This document shows, one piece after another, positions 1-7,780 of a stretch of 12,880 nt of DNA. Position 1 is the stretch's first letter. Every line of letters starts with the position of its first letter. Source of the DNA: Akkermansia sp. GTDB lineage: Bacteria > Verrucomicrobiota > Verrucomicrobiia > Verrucomicrobiales > Akkermansiaceae. The translations under genes and the position numbers were made by a program. A model generated the notes under the pieces. The model made no database searches. It was not told the DNA's origin and saw only the letters and a list, made by a program, of their open reading frames with translations. Where the stretch lies: assembly GCA_017379255.1 (NCBI GenBank), contig JAFNWZ010000354.1, forward strand, positions 1 to 12,880, in the 5' to 3' direction.

Positions 1-36
1 CCTGCGCCGGATACTCTCGTCCAGTGTACTCAACAT
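1..36 (-). CDS. 5' end of an unrecognised gene (partial)
   Basis: On the minus strand an ATG at 36-34 opens a frame that stays open to the window edge, giving MLSTLDESIRRR and continuing outside. It lies two bases after the stop of the 1712-residue gene, so it is probably the third gene of the same minus-strand transcript. A purine-rich GAGG sits about 10 bases upstream of the ATG. Twelve residues are too few to assign a family. The short spacing and the ribosome site make a real start likely. Confidence 0.6.
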   Translation of the reverse strand, partial: MLSTLDESIRRR

Positions 37-38
37 AA

Positions 39-3000
39 TTATTTATCCTCTGTCATTTCCGGGTGTGATAATTCCGCTTCGCTGTATTGATCGGGGTAGG
101 GAGAGACGACCCGGTTCAACACATGCTGAATCAGCACCGCATCCTCCTTATTCCGCCGCAGCGAACGGCAGAATGCCACCAGGTTCTCAATATGCTGGTC
201 ACGGTTCTTACCGATTTCCGCCAGCAGGGTAAGGCGCGCCAGTTCGCACGCCAGTGCCTCGCCACGCGTATAGGTTTCCGGGTGCCGGGATGCCAGGAAA
301 TACGACAAGCGGCTATCCTGGAACAACTGCATGAACAGCTCCAGGTTATCCACATCTTCCTGCGACCCCTCTTTCCAACGCTCGGCACTGACCGTGCGTT
401 CCGATACCAATTCATTCATGCGGTAGGCCACCTGTTGCTCGCGCCTGTACTTATTGGTCTTATAATCGTAAGAAGTCAGATTCTTTGTGCTGAATTCCCG
501 CAGCGGAATCATGGCATGCAGGTATTCCTCGCGGGCCCGGACCTGGCGGGTAGGCAGCAGGGGAATACCATCTGCGCTGTGCAGTACATACGGCGTGCGC
601 TGGCGCGGGTTATCGGCATCGGGCTCGCCCGGCATCAGGCGCACCATGTGTTCCGGGTATTCATTGCAGCGGTAAACCGTAACATACTTGAGTTTATCTA
701 TATCAATATCCCCGGGGCGTAATCCTCCCAGACGCACCCCGCAGACCTCCAGGGGCTCATCATCCGAATCCTGGCACCGCTCACTCAACTGCTCGAATAC
801 CTCCAGCATCGGCTTGAGCGCGTTTTCCGGCTGCCAGTCCTCATTCAACCCACCCGGGCGCATACCATCTGTACCACCATAGCGGTTATTTTTCCACCAG
901 ATGCCAGCGTCATCCGTAAACGGGATATCTGTTACCTGGCGCCGCAGCTCGGTAAGCAGGCGGATGGCAGGCATCACGCGGGCATCTGCGGCGCATTCCT
1001 CCGGCAGGGACTCCGCTTTTTCCAGGGTAAACCCATTCCTGACCAGGATGGGAGTGCCATAGCGAGCGTCCACATATTTCAGGAACACGGGATGTGTCGG
1101 GTTCTGCAGGTTCACGGGGTCAAGCACCATGCGGTTAATATCTGAGCCGCCTCGGGTTTCCACGCCATACCCATGCAGGGCCGGATACTCTTTCAACACC
1201 GCTGAAAGCTCCTGCAATGCCTGCTCCACCGGGCGGTCTCCGCATAAATCCTGGATTTCAGACGACAGCTCCGTCCGCCGTTCCTCCGGCAGCATGTTCC
1301 AGGCGCGGGCGGGGTCTTCCAGCAGGTTCCAGAACGACTGCCCCGCCGCGCGGAACGCACCAGCGCCGCCCATGGCGTAGCACCAGCCCTGCTCATAGCG
1401 GCGGCTCTCATCCACAGTATACGCGTTGCGCATCATATTCTCCAACGTCACCGTTCTGCCCTGTTTCAAGGCCTCGCGCATTGCCACCACCCGGGGAATG
1501 CGGAATTTCACCTCATTGGCCGCCGTTCGGTTGGCATGCATCGTCTTTTCATGGCGCAAGGCGGCCACGTTCTCCGGCTCTCTGAACTCGCTGAACGGGG
1601 TCGTAAGAAACCACTGTTTCACCGTATTCGGCAGCGGGGCAGATTCCAGATTGGCCAGCATGTATTCCAGGTTCAGATCAGTCATGTGCTCAGCAAGAAT
1701 GCGGTTCATTTTCCCGCGGTCACCGCGGAAAAACGGCCCACCGTTTTTCTTGATGAACTCCCGGCGGTGAAGTCTGGACATGTGGGTAAAGTTCACACGG
1801 CGGTCAGTTCCTATCGCGATGATGGAATCCAGTTCCTTCTGCGTGATTGACTTGTTCTCCACCAGGGCCTGCCCCACTTCCTGCGGAGTCACCCAGCCGG
1901 AAATCAGCATGCGGTTCCAATAGGTGGTAAAGCGGGTTTTCACCAGATCCAGCGGTGTTATCACCTGCCCGTGCCGCACCAGATACATGCCGGAATCCGG
2001 CTCTATCTCCTTAGTTATAGCGTTGACTTTCTTACCCTTGTAGTGCTTCCAGTGCTCATCATGCAAAGAGAATTCCAACCCCACCCCATACTGGGTGGAA
2101 TCGCCCAGCCAGAGAGAACAGAGGTCTCGTGCAGCGGTGTTCCCCAGATGATCAAACCCGACAAAGCGTTTCATGGTCAGCGGAATCAAGCGCCGGCGCT
2201 CAAAGATTTTCTTACTCCAGGCATCCTTACTGTAAGCGTCCTGCATGTAGCGGGTCAGCAGATTCAGCCCGGTGGGAAGGAATGAAATCTGCACATTTCC
2301 CACCAGATTATTCACCACATGCCCCGCGCCTTTCATCCACGGAGAATAACGGCCATCCGGGCATTTGATACGCAGCAGTTCCTTGCCGTTACCATCTGTC
2401 GTGGCTTCCATCTTATATCCGCTCAGCGCCATATAGTTCTCAAACACATTTCTGCTCTTGTCCAGGCGGCGTATATTATCCGCCACATTTGCCATCTTGC
2501 GGTTCAGCTTCACCGGGTTCCAGATACTGTCATCCACATGGCCGTTGAACTCGCGCTGCATCAAGTGGGAATAAGCCTCCTCCGGTTTGTACCCCATGGA
2601 AAGCAGCGTCTGGAAATCGCGCGTATGTGGCAGAAGCTCCAGCAGGGATTCACCGCACACGCGGGCAGACACCAGACTGCGGTACATTTCCTGAAGCTGC
2701 GGGCTATCCTTTTTATTGACATAGCGCATCTTGGTGTAAGCCTTATCCTTCACCTCGCGGATGGTTGCTTCACTTGTCTGGTGCAGCCACCGCGGGGCAT
2801 GGCGGGCTCCGCGCCTGCGGTTCAGGTAAAACTTCTCCATCTGCTCATTAAACAGCTTGAAAGAATCCTCCACCGACATACCGTTATTAACACAACGCAT
2901 CATGGCCTTGCAGAACTCACTCACATACATGCGGCGGGTGGCTTCTGTCTTCTGGCGTGCTTCCTCTATGCTGTTGTAGGAATTCATCAGGCTGGTCGGG

Positions 3001-5177
3001 GTTTCCACATTCATGAGCAAGCGGTAACTATTATCCAGGATTTCACGGGTTCGGTCTGCCGTCAGCACCCGGAGTGACTCCTCCTGGTAAGGGTGGTAAT
3101 ACCCATCCAGACGCAGGTAGTACGGCACGCCTTTCCACTTATCCTTCAGCACCTCCATGTATTGCTTATTCACTTGCTTGAGCTCCGCGTGCGGCATGGG
3201 CACCACACCCTGCCCCAGCTGGCTCCATTCATCCCACAACTTCAGGTACGGAACGTACTTCGATGTGGCAGAGGGTATCTGTTTGGGACCGGGAACACGG
3301 GCATACAATTCCTTTACCACCGCGGGGTTGTTGAGGTCTCGCTCCACCACAGTGGGCTTCATGAGTGTATTCACATCGGCCTCGAGATTCAGGAAATCCC
3401 GCGCCACTTTAGCATCCCGGAAATCCGGGCCGGAGCCCGTGTTGAGCAATTTCAACGAGCGGATAAACAGCTCCAGAGAACCGAAGCCACCCCAGCGTTT
3501 GCTGCTGTACAGCGCCTCTCGCAGCATGTCTGACTGCACATGAATATTCGTCTCCTTGCGGATACGGGACTGCGTGGCCTCATCCACGCCCCAGTCATTC
3601 AGAAGGCGCCGGTTATCCACGATGGACTCCGGGGAGCGGAAATGGTGCAGCGACGCACGCCCCGCCGCAATCAGGATGAAGGGCAGGTTCATGGCGGCTT
3701 CGCGCATATTCTCCTCCACGTCAACCAGATTGTTGCCGAAGGATTTCCAGTCGATATTGGAGGCTACATTATCCAGCCGGGCGGCTAGTTCCTGCAGGCC
3801 CATCTCGCTGACTTGTGCCGCTTTACCCGCCACCAGGAGCTTGGCGTTCTCAATCCCGATGGCCCCCACGGATTTAAGAGCCGCCAGGGAATACTCTGCC
3901 GCGCCGGCATTGCGGGCTTTAGCAAAACGATTGATGCAGTTGCTGATCATTTTGGAACCCATCTTGCTCATTCCGTTATAAATTCCCGCCTGAATCCCCC
4001 CGGCTAACAGGCCGGCTACGGTCTGCGTTGCATGCCGTCCCTCGGGGGAACGGAGGCGAGCCTCTGCCACCGAGTCACCAAATCCGCTCAAGGTAAGTGC
4101 ACCAAACCCGGCGCTGCCCATGAAGGCCATCGAAACGTGAGGAACGGCCCCGGCAGCCTCCAGCGCCAGTTTCGCCATAAACGAGCTGTCCTCGCTCAGC
4201 TTGATGGGCATGATTTCCCCCTGCGCCACGCTTCGCAACTCATGCAGCGCCTGCAGGCGCTTATCCAGTTTTTCAGCCCCGCTCTGCAGGATATCCGAGT
4301 CCATGGTCTTGCCCACTGACTCTGAAACGGCCACGGCTAAATGCCCGGCACCCTGCAGCATGGAGTGTTTCAAATCTTCCGTACCGCGGCGGAATTTGGC
4401 CAGCACTTTACCGCCCAGGGTAGTTGGCATATCATCTTCCAGTTCCCGGGTGGATTCCAGCGTCCTGGCCACTTCATATACCCGGGCGCGCTCATCCAGC
4501 GGCAGAATTGCCATCTCATCTATAGCTTCCACCATATCCGGGGCATGCTGCAGTAAATCCCCCCAGCCCGAGGGAAGCGATTCAGTAGCTTTCAGCATGC
4601 GCCACGCGCCAGACACAGCCTCCGCCAGCGGCATATAATGAGAACGCTGGGCCGAGCCCAGGCGGTACGCTTCAACGCCTACACCCAGCGGGTCATCGGT
4701 CCCCGGAGCCTCCTCCAGCTGTTCGCCCTTCAACCCGGCATAAAAGCTTTTCTCAAACAAATTCTGCAACTCCTGGTGGCGGGGAGTATCCTGCTGCTGC
4801 ATCGAAAGCGCGGTATAAATCTCATGTTCCGAATCGCGCACCCCCAGTTCCTTGGCAAGATTACGACGGACGCCCGGCCAGTTGGCACGCACTTCTTCCT
4901 TTTTCACATTCTTAAAATCCACCACCCATGAGCGGTTAATGTTGCTCATCAAGCGGTAGTCCCGTTCTTCCGCAGGCGCCGTCTCATCAGCCACTCCGGC
5001 CTTGCGGCGCACCGCATCGGGCACCGTATCCGTATTTCCGGTCAGAATACTGTTCCAGTACCGGTTTTTCTCTATCTCCTGCCCCTCATTCAGCCTCTGC
5101 AGCAAAGGCGGAGGGTCGAGCGGTACAGGCGGGTTCAGTTTCAGCGACTTATTTTCCGTTATTGTTTCCATAGTCAT
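39..5177 (-). CDS. Giant 1712-residue protein of unknown function, possibly phage structural
   Basis: I do not recognise a family. The product is cytoplasmic in appearance: no signal peptide, and a charged, helix-rich sequence nearly throughout. Residues 15-25 are proline-rich. Residues about 335-510 form an Ala/Gly-rich, mildly hydrophobic stretch, including GAVPHVSMAFMGSAGFGA and NLPFILIAAG, that could insert in or pass through a membrane. The rest is rich in Arg, Glu and Leu helices, with no catalytic motif I can name. The stop TAA at 41-39 is followed after two bases by another gene. The start ATG (5177-5175) overlaps the stop of the 410-residue gene by one base, which suggests coupling; a second ATG is at residue 3. 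Very long proteins with one such internal hydrophobic region, following a helical protein, occur among internal-virion or tail-associated proteins of podovirus-like prophages. That comparison is from memory and is not proven here. Confidence 0.85.
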   Translation of the reverse strand: MTMETITENKSLKLNPPVPLDPPPLLQRLNEGQEIEKNRYWNSILTGNTDTVPDAVRRKAGVADETAPAEERDYRLMSNINRSWVVDFKNVKKEEVRANWPGVRRNLAKELGVRDSEHEIYTALSMQQQDTPRHQELQNLFEKSFYAGLKGEQLEEAPGTDDPLGVGVEAYRLGSAQRSHYMPLAEAVSGAWRMLKATESLPSGWGDLLQHAPDMVEAIDEMAILPLDERARVYEVARTLESTRELEDDMPTTLGGKVLAKFRRGTEDLKHSMLQGAGHLAVAVSESVGKTMDSDILQSGAEKLDKRLQALHELRSVAQGEIMPIKLSEDSSFMAKLALEAAGAVPHVSMAFMGSAGFGALTLSGFGDSVAEARLRSPEGRHATQTVAGLLAGGIQAGIYNGMSKMGSKMISNCINRFAKARNAGAAEYSLAALKSVGAIGIENAKLLVAGKAAQVSEMGLQELAARLDNVASNIDWKSFGNNLVDVEENMREAAMNLPFILIAAGRASLHHFRSPESIVDNRRLLNDWGVDEATQSRIRKETNIHVQSDMLREALYSSKRWGGFGSLELFIRSLKLLNTGSGPDFRDAKVARDFLNLEADVNTLMKPTVVERDLNNPAVVKELYARVPGPKQIPSATSKYVPYLKLWDEWSQLGQGVVPMPHAELKQVNKQYMEVLKDKWKGVPYYLRLDGYYHPYQEESLRVLTADRTREILDNSYRLLMNVETPTSLMNSYNSIEEARQKTEATRRMYVSEFCKAMMRCVNNGMSVEDSFKLFNEQMEKFYLNRRRGARHAPRWLHQTSEATIREVKDKAYTKMRYVNKKDSPQLQEMYRSLVSARVCGESLLELLPHTRDFQTLLSMGYKPEEAYSHLMQREFNGHVDDSIWNPVKLNRKMANVADNIRRLDKSRNVFENYMALSGYKMEATTDGNGKELLRIKCPDGRYSPWMKGAGHVVNNLVGNVQISFLPTGLNLLTRYMQDAYSKDAWSKKIFERRRLIPLTMKRFVGFDHLGNTAARDLCSLWLGDSTQYGVGLEFSLHDEHWKHYKGKKVNAITKEIEPDSGMYLVRHGQVITPLDLVKTRFTTYWNRMLISGWVTPQEVGQALVENKSITQKELDSIIAIGTDRRVNFTHMSRLHRREFIKKNGGPFFRGDRGKMNRILAEHMTDLNLEYMLANLESAPLPNTVKQWFLTTPFSEFREPENVAALRHEKTMHANRTAANEVKFRIPRVVAMREALKQGRTVTLENMMRNAYTVDESRRYEQGWCYAMGGAGAFRAAGQSFWNLLEDPARAWNMLPEERRTELSSEIQDLCGDRPVEQALQELSAVLKEYPALHGYGVETRGGSDINRMVLDPVNLQNPTHPVFLKYVDARYGTPILVRNGFTLEKAESLPEECAADARVMPAIRLLTELRRQVTDIPFTDDAGIWWKNNRYGGTDGMRPGGLNEDWQPENALKPMLEVFEQLSERCQDSDDEPLEVCGVRLGGLRPGDIDIDKLKYVTVYRCNEYPEHMVRLMPGEPDADNPRQRTPYVLHSADGIPLLPTRQVRAREEYLHAMIPLREFSTKNLTSYDYKTNKYRREQQVAYRMNELVSERTVSAERWKEGSQEDVDNLELFMQLFQDSRLSYFLASRHPETYTRGEALACELARLTLLAEIGKNRDQHIENLVAFCRSLRRNKEDAVLIQHVLNRVVSPYPDQYSEAELSHPEMTEDK
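46..51 (-). promoter_or_regulatory. Shine-Dalgarno site for the partial minus-strand gene
   Basis: The minus strand reads AGAGGA here, inside the last codons of the 1712-residue gene, with the GAGG core about 10 bases before the ATG at 36. It supports that ATG as the start of the next gene. It stands out because the plus-strand operon genes in this window lack comparable sites. Confidence 0.45.
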
Positions 5178-6409
5178 TAAGCTTCATAGCAGACCCAGTT
5201 TTCAGTCTCACTGCGCAGCTGGGTCAGCCAGCGCGTGCAATCTTTCTCCGTTCCGGCGCACTGGCGCTGCAGGGCTTCATTCTGCAAACGTTCCAGAGCC
5301 AGCAGAGCCTCCGCGTCCCCCGGGCAGCCCAGATTCCCCTGGCGGTACATATTCCACAAACAACGGCTGATACCAATGCGCTGCTGCTCAGGCAGGGCCG
5401 TTGTTGTCTGCAAACGGGCAAGCAAAGCGCGCCGCTGCCCCACAGGCAGGGGAGCCAGCGCAATATCCACCGTAAGGCGTGCATCATCCGCCCCGCTGCG
5501 TTCATCAATGCGGCGCTGCCAATCACACACGGCCCCCGCAGCCGGCACACGGGGCGCTGCACGCCACTCCTGCACCTGCTCCAGCGGCAACACGCCGGCA
5601 AGCACCGCCTGCTCCAACTCTGCCGCGGCAGGTTCCTTCCCCTGTGCCAGCCCGGCAGCCAGCCCGGCAGCCAGAGAACCCAGCACCTGGTGGCGCGTCT
5701 GCTCCACCTCCTGATTCAGCGCGCGCAGTTCCTCCGCATCGGCAGGGCGCTCTTCCTGTTCATCATTCCAGGCGGCCAGGGCCGCGCAGGGCTCCTGCAG
5801 CAGGCGTTGCTGCCAGCGGGCATGCAAACTCCGGCTCTGCGCCTGGTCCAGCTGCTGCGGCAGCTGTTCCTCAGGCAGGAAAACGCCGCTCCCCTGCTCC
5901 AGCCAGTCGCAGGCGCTCTGAGAATCTCCCTGCTGCACGGCTGAATCCACCTGCTGCTGCCAGTTCCGGCGGGACTGGTGGATGCGTTCCAGCTCCATGC
6001 GGCGGCGGCCATCCAGCGAGAACCGGCGGCCATACACCTCGCTCAACTTGCGGGCCTGCTCCCGGTCTTCCCCGCTGTACTGGTTGAGCATTTCCCGCAC
6101 CCGTGGCTCATAGGCCTGCTGCCAGCTGTAATCCCAATCCCGCACGGGCAGATCCAGCAGCTCTGCCGTTGTTTCCCGGCCTATCTGTTCCAGCGCGCTG
6201 GCCATATCAGCCACGCTGCCGGTTTTCTGCACGCGGTAAACAGCATCAGCCAGCTCAGCGGCTCCCGTACCAGCTTCGGCCACCCCCTGCCCCAGCGCCC
6301 GGCCAGAGCGGCCCCAGTCATTTAATGCATTGAGTGGCAAATGCACCCCCTGCCGGGGATACGCCAGCATCCCCCATTCTTTCATTCGAATTGCCATGTT
6401 GCAAAGCAT
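5177..6409 (-). CDS. 410-residue helical protein of unknown function, possibly phage structural
   Basis: No family is recognised with certainty. The protein is Gln, Glu, Ala, Arg and Trp rich and is predicted almost entirely helical, without a signal peptide or membrane segment. Residues 40-75 are small and Ala/Gly rich. Residues 95-205 look like long amphipathic helices (for example SRRNWQQQVDSAVQQGDSQ followed by GVFLPEEQLPQQL), and residues 244-257 carry a LAAG-LAAG-LAQG repeat. The QQGD...GVFLPE pattern recalls structural proteins next to giant tail or ejection proteins in phages and prophages, but this is recollection. The gene ends in TAATG shared with the next gene. The start is uncertain: ATG at 6409, 6397 (MAIRMKEW) and 6385 are all in frame, and none has a Shine-Dalgarno site. 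The one at 6397 fits best with a weak promoter candidate upstream. Confidence 0.8.
   Translation of the reverse strand: MLCNMAIRMKEWGMLAYPRQGVHLPLNALNDWGRSGRALGQGVAEAGTGAAELADAVYRVQKTGSVADMASALEQIGRETTAELLDLPVRDWDYSWQQAYEPRVREMLNQYSGEDREQARKLSEVYGRRFSLDGRRRMELERIHQSRRNWQQQVDSAVQQGDSQSACDWLEQGSGVFLPEEQLPQQLDQAQSRSLHARWQQRLLQEPCAALAAWNDEQEERPADAEELRALNQEVEQTRHQVLGSLAAGLAAGLAQGKEPAAAELEQAVLAGVLPLEQVQEWRAAPRVPAAGAVCDWQRRIDERSGADDARLTVDIALAPLPVGQRRALLARLQTTTALPEQQRIGISRCLWNMYRQGNLGCPGDAEALLALERLQNEALQRQCAGTEKDCTRWLTQLRSETENWVCYEA
5647..5674. repeat. 12-base tandem repeat, 2.3 copies, inside the 410-residue gene
   Basis: The 12-base unit ccagcccggcag occurs twice back to back and then begins a third time (ccag). 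Being a multiple of three it keeps the frame, and on the minus strand it encodes the LAAG-LAAG stretch of the 410-residue protein. It is probably a local slippage duplication. Confidence 0.75.
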
Positions 6410-6413
6410 GGCA
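6392..6413. repeat. 7-base inverted repeat over the start region of the 410-residue gene
   Basis: The sequence TGCCATG, 8 bases, CATGGCA is a perfect inverted repeat with a 22-base total span. It covers both upstream candidate start codons (6409 and 6397) of the minus-strand 410-residue gene, and it overlaps a weak -10 candidate. The spacing would suit a dimeric regulator, or a small hairpin at the translation start. Function is inferred from position only. Confidence 0.4.
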
Positions 6414-6433
6414 CGTTATCCCATGCCGGTCAA
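6405..6433 (-). promoter_or_regulatory. Weak candidate promoter for the minus-strand 410/1712-residue genes
   Basis: On the minus strand TTGACC (6433-6428) is followed after 17 bases by CATGCT (6410-6405). The -35 box is good (5 of 6), while the -10 matches only 3 of 6. Transcription would begin near 6398, one base before the ATG at 6397, giving a leaderless message. The gpmA hairpin lies just upstream, so this pair of genes probably needs its own promoter. Confidence 0.25.
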
Positions 6434-6448
6434 CAAACTCCGAACTTA

Positions 6449-6480
6449 CGGTTGCGCTTTCCGCCCGGCAAACGCAACCG
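6449..6480 (-). terminator. Hairpin directly after gpmA, probable terminator
   Basis: CGGTTGCG and CGCAACCG form an 8-bp stem, extended by TTT/AAA across a single bulged C, with a GC-rich loop. It starts one base after the gpmA stop codon (6484-6482), the usual place for a terminator. There is no U-run after it on either strand, so a classic intrinsic terminator is not proven. It may act as an mRNA 3' stabiliser or aid termination another way. Confidence 0.5.
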
Positions 6481-6481
6481 C

Positions 6482-7156
6482 TCATGGCAATAAATTCATC
6501 TCATCGTCAAACACCAGGCGCAGGGGATGCGCCGTGGGAATTTCCAATTGTTCCACCCCGGCCGGGCTCAGACGCCGCAGGTGCATCACCAGCGCACGCA
6601 GGCTATTCCCATGCGCCACAACCAGCAAAGAACCAGCTGAATACAACTGCGGACGCAACACCTCCTCCCAGCAGGCGCGCACGCGCCGGTGCGCATCGCT
6701 GAGCGATTCGGTAAGCGGCAGCAACTGCGGGGGAACCCCGGCATACCGAGGGTCGCGGGCCAGCAATGCAGCCTCGCTTTCCGGCAACGGCGGGGGCGGG
6801 CAATCGTATGCCCGCCGCCAGCGCTGCACCAGATCTTCCCCCATCTCCTGCACCACCTCGCGCTTAAGGCGGCCCTGTAAAACACCATAGTGCTTTTCAT
6901 TGAGCCGCCAGTCCTTATGCACCGGAACCCATGCACGGCCCAATACCCCCAGCACGATATTGAGGGTATGGATGGCACGCTGCAACACCGAAACACATGC
7001 CGCGCCGCAGGCAAAACCACTCTCCTGCAGCCGCCGGGCCGCCAGCTCCGATTCCCGCCGCCCGCGCACAGACAGCGGCACATCTACCCAGCCGGTAAAC
7101 CGCCCCTCGGCATTCCATTGTGATTCTCCATGTCTCAGCAACACCAGTTCCTTCAT
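6482..7156 (-). CDS. gpmA: 2,3-bisphosphoglycerate-dependent phosphoglycerate mutase
   Basis: Cytosolic enzyme of lower glycolysis and gluconeogenesis that interconverts 3- and 2-phosphoglycerate through a phosphohistidine. The family signature LLRHGESQWN starts at residue 6 (Arg8, phosphorylated His9), and FTGWVDVPLS follows at 20-29. Arg60 lies in VLQRAIHT, Glu87 in LNEKHYGVLQG, RRAYDCPPPP at 114-123, and the second histidine His182 in AHGNSLRAL. All expected catalytic residues are present. Small departures are LNEKHYG for the usual LNERHYG and EIPTAHPL for EIPTGxPL. At 224 residues it is near the short end of the family. The start ATG at 7156 begins the conserved strand directly, and no strong Shine-Dalgarno site precedes it. 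It is transcribed divergently from the lipoprotein gene and ends at a hairpin, so it appears to be a single-gene unit. Confidence 0.93.
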   Translation of the reverse strand: MKELVLLRHGESQWNAEGRFTGWVDVPLSVRGRRESELAARRLQESGFACGAACVSVLQRAIHTLNIVLGVLGRAWVPVHKDWRLNEKHYGVLQGRLKREVVQEMGEDLVQRWRRAYDCPPPPLPESEAALLARDPRYAGVPPQLLPLTESLSDAHRRVRACWEEVLRPQLYSAGSLLVVAHGNSLRALVMHLRRLSPAGVEQLEIPTAHPLRLVFDDEMNLLP

Positions 7157-7188
7157 GCAGAAAATGATGCATTTCCGCTACTCAATGA

Positions 7189-7216
7189 TTGCAAAACATA
7201 CAGAATCTGCTAGAAT
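7189..7216 (+). promoter_or_regulatory. Sigma70-like promoter with extended -10 for the lipoprotein gene
   Basis: TTGCAA (7189-7194), a 16-base spacer and TAGAAT (7211-7216), with TGC directly before the -10 box (extended -10). Transcription would start near 7223, only about four bases before the ATG at 7227, so the mRNA would be nearly leaderless. That fits with the absence of a Shine-Dalgarno site. Confidence 0.55.
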
Positions 7217-7226
7217 TAACACCGTT

Positions 7227-7658
7227 ATGACCCGCCTGCGTCTTCTTCTCCTTCTGGTTATCAGCTCCGTCATCGGCAGCCTGGCTCTGCTGCTGCCCGG
7301 TTGTTTCAAGAACCCGCGCGAACTGGTGCTGGGTGAGTGGCAGGAGGTCAACAAACTCGGCTATGTGGAAGTGACCGATTCCACCGCCCGCTGGCGCGGC
7401 GGCAATTACAAAGCTACCTTCCACTACACCTGGACGCAGGATGCCGATGAACCCTACACCGTGGAGGTCTCCCGCAACGGTGAAAAATGGCAGGCAGATA
7501 TCACCTTCGAATCCGACAACGAGGCCGATGTCTACCTCCACGTGTTTGATAAATTACCCACCGAAGCACAGGACTTCATCCGCCAGAAAAACAAAGCCCG
7601 GAACCGCCCGGAAACCGAGCTGCGCATGCGCTTTCGCAGGATTCTGCCCGAAAAGTAA
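7227..7658 (+). CDS. Small lipoprotein of unknown function
   Basis: A 143-residue exported protein. Residues 1-25 are a signal peptide: Arg3 and Arg5, a Leu/Ile/Val core, then LLPGC with the lipidated cysteine at Cys26; Pro before Gly is slightly unusual for a lipobox. The mature part is small and probably beta-rich: LGEWQEV at 35-41, YVEVTDSTARW at 46-56, YKATFHYTW at 61-69, and a basic C-terminal end. The GEW...V pattern followed by alternating strands recalls lipocalin-like or copper-resistance-type small barrels, but I cannot name a family. The frame stays open upstream to 6900, yet that part is antisense to gpmA. The ATG at 7227 is chosen because it directly precedes the signal peptide and sits just after a promoter. 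The gene ends before a strong terminator and appears monocistronic. Confidence 0.85.
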   Translation: MTRLRLLLLLVISSVIGSLALLLPGCFKNPRELVLGEWQEVNKLGYVEVTDSTARWRGGNYKATFHYTWTQDADEPYTVEVSRNGEKWQADITFESDNEADVYLHVFDKLPTEAQDFIRQKNKARNRPETELRMRFRRILPEK

Positions 7659-7688
7659 ACGAAAACCCCCGAGTTTCGCAGTTTCTTC

Positions 7689-7717
7689 TTGAAAAACCAT
7701 GCCCTTTGCGTTAAAAC
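7689..7717 (+). promoter_or_regulatory. Candidate promoter of the sialic-acid/phosphofructokinase operon
   Basis: TTGAAA (7689-7694), a 17-base spacer and TAAAAC (7712-7717) give 5 of 6 and 4 of 6 matches to the sigma70 consensus. The start point would fall near 7724, inside the downstream arm of the upstream gene's terminator, so the new transcript would escape the hairpin. The leader to the lyase ATG would be about 57 bases, T- and A-rich, with no Shine-Dalgarno site. No operator was evident. Confidence 0.35.
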
Positions 7718-7736
7718 TAGCACAGGGCAATTTTTT
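7700..7736 (+). terminator. Intrinsic terminator after the lipoprotein gene
   Basis: TGCCCT (7700-7705) pairs with AGGGCA (7724-7729). A one-base mismatch then leads to TGC/GCA (7707-7709 with 7720-7722), and the hairpin is followed by six T residues (7731-7736). This is a standard Rho-independent layout, 41 bases after the lipoprotein stop. It separates that gene from the operon starting at 7781. Confidence 0.75.
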
Positions 7737-7780
7737 ATTGCGTCTTTTAGTTTTTCTCAAAAAACAAACACACTTAAACT

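Noticed and set aside
1714..1728. Palindrome CCGCGGT-C-ACCGCGG inside the giant gene
   Set aside because: Short, GC-rich, mid-coding and isolated; such palindromes are expected by chance at this base composition.
2319..3077. 252-codon plus-strand frame opposite the giant gene, plus other plus-strand frames in 87-6900
   Set aside because: Antisense to continuous minus-strand coding sequence, His/Gln/Arg-rich composition, no plausible start context.
6900..7226. N-terminal extension of the lipoprotein frame
   Set aside because: It overlaps gpmA in antisense and would bury the signal peptide; the ATG at 7227 lies directly after a promoter and before the signal sequence.
7660..7678. CGAAA...TTTCG hairpin just after the lipoprotein stop as a terminator
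   Set aside because: Only five pairs, mostly A-T, with no proper T-run; the hairpin at 7700-7736 is far stronger.
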